This document shows positions 58,456-64,000 of a stretch of DNA of 64,000 bases, in pieces (within the stretch, counting starts at the first letter, position 1; each line of letters starts with the position of its first letter). The stretch comes from Orientallactaga sibirica. Lineage: Eukaryota; Chordata; Mammalia; Rodentia; Dipodidae. The DNA lies in assembly GCA_036365145.1 (NCBI GenBank), contig JAEOAD010000052.1:14383501-14447500 (forward strand), given 5' to 3'. The notes under the pieces were generated by a model. The model was given only the letters and a program-made list of their open reading frames with translations. It made no database searches and was not told the origin of the DNA. The position numbers were made by a program, and so were the translations under genes.

Positions 58456-58612
58456 TTTTGTTTGTTTGTTTTTCAAGGTAGGGTTTCACTCTGGTCCAGG
58501 CTGACCTGGAATTCACTATGTAGTCTCAGGGTAGCCTCGAACTCATGGCGATCCTCCTACCTCTGCCTCCCAAGTGCTGGGATTAAAGGCATGCGCCACC
58601 GCGCCCGGCCCA
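58456..58612 (-). mobile_element. B1-type SINE, second of a pair
   Basis: TTTTTCAAGGTAGGGTTTCA through ATGCGCCACCGCGCCCGGCC. It is flanked by TAATGGAACTTTT at 58443-58455 and 58613-58625. It retains more CpGs than its neighbour, so it is probably the younger insertion. Confidence 0.94.
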
Positions 58613-58625
58613 TAATGGAACTTTT

Positions 58626-60000
58626 TAGCATTTTCTTTAAAAGATCCCTTCTCTGTAGGCAGCACCAGGGGCACTGTGTGCTCTGCACATGCTCACCCTG
58701 GCGGAGATGGGGCTGCCTTGGCATGTCTTCTCTTGGGCTTCACGAGTCTCTCCCTCCTCCTCCCCTGGCCAGGCATCACTATGCCAGTATTTTCCACTGA
58801 GGTTTTTCTCAACAAGGAAGTTGAGGCATGGGGTAGGAAGGTCCTGGCTAGACCACCCAGCATGTTTGAGAGGTGGCCAGGGGCTCAAGCCAGGTCTCCA
58901 ACCCCTGCCCAGTCCCAAATGTCCTGTTGCTATCGCTGGGAAGAACATGCTTTTCAAACAGATCCCTTAGGCTCTCAGAGGCAGTGATTAGAAACAGACA
59001 ATGTTCTGGAATGTGTGGTTCTACCTTAGGGAGCTGAGGGCTTGTCAGAGCTGCCAGGGACATCAGAAATCTCCCGTGCCACTCCCCACCCTGAAACACT
59101 GAGGATCATAGTTGGGAATCCGTCATCCAGTACGCCAGGTGGAAGGGAAAGGGGATATGTCACGCCCCCACCCCAACCCAGGAAGCAGGGTCCTCCCCAG
59201 AGAAGTCCACAGGCAGCTGTCCCGGGCCCTGGAAGCCTAGGGGCAGCCCATGGTGTGTCTGTCCCCAGGTGACCCTGCCGTTTCCATTCTTCTGAGAACG
59301 ACCCTGTGAGATGACACTGAATCCAGGACACAAGGCTTTTCATGTTCCGCTGCAAGGACCAGGAGCTGCTGCCCTGAGGGGCACTCACATGACCTCGTAG
59401 GCCTCAGGCCTCACCTGCCCACAGAGGGTTGGGAGGGAGTCAGGGACTGGGGAACAGAGAGGTCGCTGAGGAACATTCACATGTCTACAACCCATCGAGC
59501 AAGTCGGGGTTTCTTCTGTGTGCCTCAGTTTCCCTGTTTCTAAGAAGCTGGTTGCTGATGCCTCCTGCAGCCTGAATGACATGTAGCGAGTTTGGTGACA
59601 AGGAAAACAGAAGCTTCTTGGTCCGCAGCAAGGGAGACGAAGTGCGTGGCTTCTGCCCAGCCAGGTTCTACACTCATGAAGTGAGCCAGCACGGCCATCC
59701 TCGCTGGTGGGATGCAGCAAAGAGCCACCCATGGGCCGCTTAGAGACCAGCATACACCAGGCGCCCTCTTCCCAAACCACCAAGCCAGGCCAGGCCAGCA
59801 AAGCCAGCAAAGCTATGTCTATGCCCCAACTCCTATTTTCCCAATTCTCTCCAGAGCTCAGTGGCTCAGACTCCCCATGGCAGCACCCTAGGGCCCGTGG
59901 CAGGCTTCTTGTATAGGGCCATACCCACCCCGTACCCTCCTTGCGCATTGCCAAGCTGTGTGGAAGTCCACATTGTCTGTGCCCTTCCTAGGGGCCGGGG
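58626..60000. other. Intergenic sequence, nothing recognised
   Basis: A MIR-like trace (GTGCCTCAGTTTCCCTGTTTC) lies near 59520. Frames of up to 189 codons (59385-59954, minus) have no recognisable domain. Confidence 0.5.
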
Positions 60001-60195
60001 GCTGTGAGTTCTAACCCTTACAGGCTGCCAACTTATTGTGTGGCCTCAAGCCAGCCTCCTGGCTTCCCTTAGTTTCCCCACCAGTAAAACGGGACTAATG
60101 ACCTCCAGCCTCCCGCACTTGGGTGTTGTGAGAATTAATTAAGGTTTGTAAAAGGCTTTGAGATCCCTGGATGAAAGGGCTTCAGGAAGGACAGA
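60001..60195 (+). mobile_element. MIR SINE
   Basis: ACTTATTGTGTGGCCTCAAG, CTTCCCTTAGTTTCCCCACC, AGTAAAACGGGACTAATGAC, TTGTGAGAATTAATTAAGG and AAAAGGCTTTGAGATCCC in order. It is a long sense-strand copy. Confidence 0.8.
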
Positions 60196-61519
60196 GTGTT
60201 ATTATCCACTATTAGCACTGTTACATTCTATCCAGGGATCGCAGAGCCTCTTGTAGACAGTAATTAGTAGCGTGCAGGGTGTCTTGACGAGGATGGGTTC
60301 CACTTCGCATACTGGAAAACCAAGCCCGGGCAAAAGTTCAGTCAGAAGAGGGCAGAAGGAGTAAGTAAGAGGCAGCCTGCTCGTCTTGCCCTGGATTGTG
60401 GCCCAGGCCCTGGCACCCCCAGCCCCCAGGCGACACTCAGAACGTCTTCCTTGGACCAGTCTCCAGGGTCCACAAGGGGCCGGTGAGTGGCTCAGAGCAG
60501 GAACCTCACACCCATTTCCCTCCTCCCTGTGCTGCCCCCAGGGAGAGCTCAGGGTGGCCCATGTCCAGCTTATCTGGGCAGTAGAAGCTCTCACTAAGGG
60601 ACCTAGAAGGAGAGTGGCAGCCAGAGATGGGCTCCCAGAGCAGAGCAGGCCTGGACTCAGACGGTCTCTTTCTTCTGCATTCCTCGAACACCTCTGGTCC
60701 TCTTCCCGTGGGGTCACACTCAGGCATGGGTGAAGCTGGCTCTTCAAGCCATCTCTACAGGGAATCTGAAATGGGGAAGACACGTTTGACAAGATGGGGG
60801 GCAGGTGCCAGGGTGCTGGTCCTATTGGGGATTTTGTGCACAGTGAGACCCGGGTCTACAAGCTCTGGAGGAGGCCTTCTTGCTTCTTTCAAACCATTAA
60901 GGGCCCCTAATGCTTGTGGGTGGCTCTGTAGTGCTGTACCACATGCATGCAGGGGGTATGTTTTGGAAAAGCATCTCAGAGCTAGTAATTTGAAGACAGG
61001 GTATACTTATTAGCATAGTAAGACACAGCTCTAACTACATAAAGAAAAATCAGTTCCTTTAACGTAATCAGCTGCAGAACTATTCAAGACTAAAGCCAGC
61101 GTCAGAGCTCAGAGCCCCCCAGGGCTGCCACCCTGAGCCACTCCAAGCCCATGTCCCGACCCTCGGCCCCACTCCCTAGGCGTCAAAGCACTGGATTTGG
61201 GGACACTGGCAATCAGGAGTGTGTTCGTGAGTGTCTAACCAGCTCTTAAAATAACAGCACACATGCACATACAAACCCAATCTGATAGACAGCATTTGAC
61301 AGTTTCCATGTTGTTTTTCTTCCAGAGCAGATCTCAAGCTACATATGTACCATCAACCAGCTCACCACATTCCTGAAACTAACAACCGTCAGCTGATTTA
61401 AGGTGGTTCCAGCACATCACATGTTTCCTCACGGATGCAGGCAACTGCCTGATACCATAGGGAGGGGCCTCGCTCTGAAAGTCCTTTCACTGATCTCTGT
61501 CAGGCACCAAAACCCCTAT
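60196..61519. other. Intergenic sequence, nothing recognised
   Basis: Frames of up to 196 codons (60202-60792, minus) have no recognisable domain. The right end is the target of the 61.5-kb insertion. Confidence 0.5.
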
Positions 61520-61534
61520 AAAACCCTTATTTCC

Positions 61535-62080
61535 GAAGATGGCGTCCACCTAACTCCGCCTCACCTTACAGGTGGACATCGAACCTGAAGGGAGGATCAG
61601 CTAACCACACCTCACCAGGGCCCCAGCTGAAACCATAGAACAACGCAGGGGAAGGGCAAGAGTTCAGTATTCATGGCGATCATGACACCAGCAAACGGCC
61701 AAAGGAAATAAACACAGAGAACATCCAACTCCAACTAAGCCAGAGATCCAGAGACACAGAGGCTCCCGAAACCGCATCACTGAAGCAGAACTAAAATGAC
61801 CCCAATGTGGCTCAGGGAAACTTGCGGAAGAGGGGGCGGAAAGATTGTTAGAGTCATAGTTGGGGCATTATGCACAGAGACTGGGGCCAACCCCCCAGAA
61901 CTCTTAACTAACCTCACAATGCTTGACCCACATTCCCCATTGACAAGGATCCCTTTGAAAGAGGGAGGACAGGGAGGAGGACAATGGAACCTTTACTATG
62001 AATGTAAAATCAAAATAATATAAATAAAAATATATATATATTAAAAAAAGATAAAAAGAACTTATAATTAAAAAAAAAAA
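61535..62080 (+). mobile_element. Short L1-like retrocopy joining a 5' leader to a 3' region
   Basis: The element is bounded by a 14-bp direct repeat AAACCCTTATTTCC (61521-61534 and 62081-62094) and ends in poly(A), so both ends are known. It opens GAAGATGGCGTCCACC, similar to the start of L1 5' UTRs, and runs about 37 bases to CTTACAG (61571). From 61573 (TGGACA, then CGAACCTGAAGGG) it matches the L1-like 3' region at 1195-1650. No coding part is present. At the corresponding junction the 1.2-kb copy has CTTTTTCCAG, a 3' splice site. The simplest reading is reverse transcription of a spliced L1-type RNA. Internal deletion or template switching remain possible. Confidence 0.65.
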
Positions 62081-62214
62081 AAACCCTTATTTCCAATCCA
62101 GCCCTGGCACAGATGGAGAAAAGTGGAGCTGGGCTTTCTCCTGCTCCTTAGCATGAATTTATATACTTCTTTCTCATGAAGTTTCTTTGAAAAGTGGAAA
62201 GCAGGTTCTTTAAA

Positions 62215-62440
62215 AATATTTTTTTTCTTTCTTTATTTATTTGAGAGAGAAAGAAGCATAGAGAAAGAGAGAGGCAGATAGAGAGAGGATGGGTGCACCA
62301 GGACTTCCAGCTGCTGCAAATGAACTCCAGATGCATGTGCCACCTTGTGCGTCTGCCTTATTTGGGTTCTGGGGAATCGAACCTGGGTCTTTTGGCTTTG
62401 CAGGCAAGCACCTTAAACGCTAATCCACCTCACTAGCTCA
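62215..62440 (-). mobile_element. tRNA-derived SINE (B2-superfamily type)
   Basis: TTTATTTATTTGAGAGAGAAA, GGGTGCACCAGGACTTCCAG, GCACCTTAAACGCTAATCCA and CTCACTAGCTC in order (reverse complement). Direct repeats AAGCAGGTTCTTTAA (62200-62214) and AAGCAGGTTTTTAAG (about 62442-62456) flank it. Confidence 0.9.
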
Positions 62441-62456
62441 GAAGCAGGTTTTTAAG

Positions 62457-62944
62457 GAAACAGGCATAAGATGGGTATGTCTTGATGGATGAGAGGAAGG
62501 GGCATATGGATGTGTGTATATATAATTATATATAAATGAAGGACATATAGAAGACAAGGGTGTACGCAGGTAGGTATGTAGGGACAGGGACAGGCAGGGG
62601 CGGAGAAAGATACATTTTTCTGAGTCACTGGAGAGTTTAGAACAAATTGGTAGACATGATGCCCCATAACCCCTAAACACTCCATTTTCTACTTCTTCCA
62701 AACAATATCCTTTCCTCTTTTCAACCATTCAATCCTCCCGATTAGGAAATCAAAATCAATGTAAGGGCATCATCCACTCCATGGGCCTAGTGCCTGTTTT
62801 TCAGCTGTCCCAGCAATCCTGACAACTGGTCTTTCTGGTCTGGATCCAAGTCGGGATTCGGAGCTGCATTTAACAAGCATGCCTCATCCGTTTTCTTCAA
62901 CATGAGATAGATTTTCAGTCTTTCTCTATCAGCTGTGACCTTAC
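62457..62944. other. AT-rich intergenic sequence
   Basis: A TGAGTCA motif lies near 62620 and a TATATAATTA run near 62516. No gene or repeat family was recognised. Confidence 0.5.
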
Positions 62945-63058
62945 ATCATGGCATAGCTCTCACTCTGTAGCCCTGGCTGGCCTGGGACTTGTGGTGATCC
63001 TCTTCCTCTGTCCTGCACATGCTAGGACTGTGGACACGCACCACCCATTCAGCAACAG
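62945..63058 (-). mobile_element. Old B1-type SINE
   Basis: GCTCTCACTCTGTAGCCCTGG, CTTGTGGTGATCCTCTTCCTC and GACACGCACCACCCA are diverged reverse-complement B1 landmarks. Confidence 0.65.
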
Positions 63059-63477
63059 GTGTACAGAGCCCAGCTCGCTCATGCTGCTGGACCTCTCGTA
63101 ACCTGACCCTGTGGGCTGAGTCCTCATGTCCACACTCACACTGTACATTTGTCCTTCTCACAGGCATGCTGTTGGACATGCGTGGAGGGACTGTCTCTCC
63201 ACCCCGATGCAAATGTTGACAGCCCAGGTCAAGCTGGTACCTGCCAGGTTTCTCCTCCCCACACTCGCCATCTTTCACTTTGTATTTGATAACCACATGG
63301 GGAGGAAACACAAGATCGCACCAAAATTCTGATCCTCATCAAATCTCCGCCCCCTTGCCTTAGCATCCTTTGATGACTCCAGCCTTCATCAGCCCTCTTG
63401 GTTTCCATGGTGAGCAGCGAACAGCCATGTCTAGAAGTGACTCTGCACCCATTTGCGGGCATCCTCTTGTAAGGAAT

Positions 63478-63525
63478 TCCTCCCTCCCTCCCTCTCTCCC
63501 TCCTTCCTTCCTTCCTTTCTTCCTT
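63478..63525. repeat. (CCCT)n/(CCTT)n tract
   Basis: Short CCCT units are followed by CCTT units. The Lys/Glu/Gly/Arg frames on the minus strand derive from it. Confidence 0.9.
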
Positions 63526-63603
63526 TGGCATATCTGTATGGACTCATGCATTCTTGTTTCAGCCAAAGATTATAATTGGTTACTATACTTTGTCTGTTTG
63601 CCT

Positions 63604-63620
63604 GTCTATCTATCTGTCTC

Positions 63621-63679
<59 letters not shown>

Positions 63680-63698
63680 ATCTATCTATCTATCCATC

Positions 63699-63732
<34 letters not shown>

Positions 63733-63753
63733 CATCTATCTATCTATCTATCC

Positions 63754-63820
<67 letters not shown>

Positions 63821-63849
63821 ATCTAGCTAGCTAACTATCTATCATCTAT
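63604..63849. repeat. (ATCT)n tetranucleotide array
   Basis: About 240 bases of ATCT units, with several ATCC interruptions and two register shifts. It encodes the Leu-Ser-Ile-Tyr frames seen here, which are not genes. Confidence 0.97.
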
Positions 63850-63851
63850 CT

Positions 63852-63985
63852 GAGTCAGGGTCTTACTGTAGCCCAGGCTGATCTGAAACTCATGTTGTAG
63901 CTTAGGCTGGCCTCAGACTCACAGTGATCCTCCCACCTCAGCTTCCCACGTGTTGAGATTCAAGGTGTGTTAACACAGCTGGCTC
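63852..63985 (-). mobile_element. B1-type SINE at window edge
   Basis: GTCAGGGTCTTACTGTAGCC, CTCACAGTGATCCTCCCACC and GTGTGTTAACACAGCTGGC are diverged reverse-complement B1 landmarks. The adjoining (ATCT)n lies on its poly(T) side. Confidence 0.8.
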
Positions 63986-64000
63986 ATATACTTACGCATT

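Noticed and set aside
63370..63834. Frames with Ser-Ile-Tyr-Leu repeats (up to 154 codons)
   Set aside because: They are translations of the (ATCT)n array.
63604..63849. Possible CRISPR array or satellite
   Set aside because: The array is pure tetranucleotide repeat without spacers, in a mammalian context.

Overview
The window is mammalian nuclear DNA, almost certainly from a rodent. It carries one protein-coding gene, FOSL2 (Fra-2), complete on the minus strand, set in non-coding sequence dense with SINEs. The gene is split by GT-AG introns. Its surroundings hold many B1-type (7SL-derived) SINEs, tRNA-derived SINEs of the B2 superfamily ending in (TC)n and AATAAA-rich tails, two B3-like copies, and ancient MIR, L2, L1M and MaLR remnants. 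B1 together with B2/B3-type SINEs points to Myodonta. The B1 subtype (GGTAGGAGGATC..., ...GAGACCCTACCTC) is not the mouse or rat form. I infer a dipodoid rodent (jerboa or jumping-mouse relative), but the species is not proven by the sequence.

Layout: 1-19.9 kb is intergenic sequence downstream of FOSL2, with SINEs, L1-like 3' ends, an inverted pair of old LTR-like repeats flanking a 5S rRNA pseudogene, and microsatellites. 19.93-24.64 kb is the long FOSL2 3' UTR, free of SINEs, with an AU-rich destabilising element and a terminal AATAAA. Coding exons 4, 3, 2 and 1 lie at 24636-25154, 27347-27454, 30760-31011 and 40833-40934. All three introns are phase 0 and the product is 326 aa. About 40.7-44.45 kb is a GC-rich, CpG-dense promoter domain with a consensus AP-1 site and two TATA-like boxes pointing away from FOSL2. 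44.5-64 kb is intergenic sequence upstream of the gene with further SINEs, a MaLR solo LTR inserted in a B3-like SINE, an unusual short L1-like insertion at 61.5 kb, and a long (ATCT)n array at the right edge.

FOSL2 is an immediate-early/early-response AP-1 subunit that dimerises with JUN proteins. The AP-1 motif near its promoter and the ARE in its 3' UTR fit auto-regulated, short-lived expression. I found no second coding gene. In other mammals FOSL2 lies between BABAM2 (BRE) and PLB1, and neither reaches into this window in any form I recognise. The longer open reading frames outside the four exons are repeats, low-complexity translations or GC-rich antisense frames.

The most interesting observation is the 546-bp element at 61535-62080. 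It has a 14-bp target-site duplication and a poly(A) tail. It joins a short L1-like 5' leader to an L1-like 3' region exactly where a related unspliced copy (about 1.19 kb) has a 3' splice-site motif. It looks like a retrotransposed, spliced LINE transcript.
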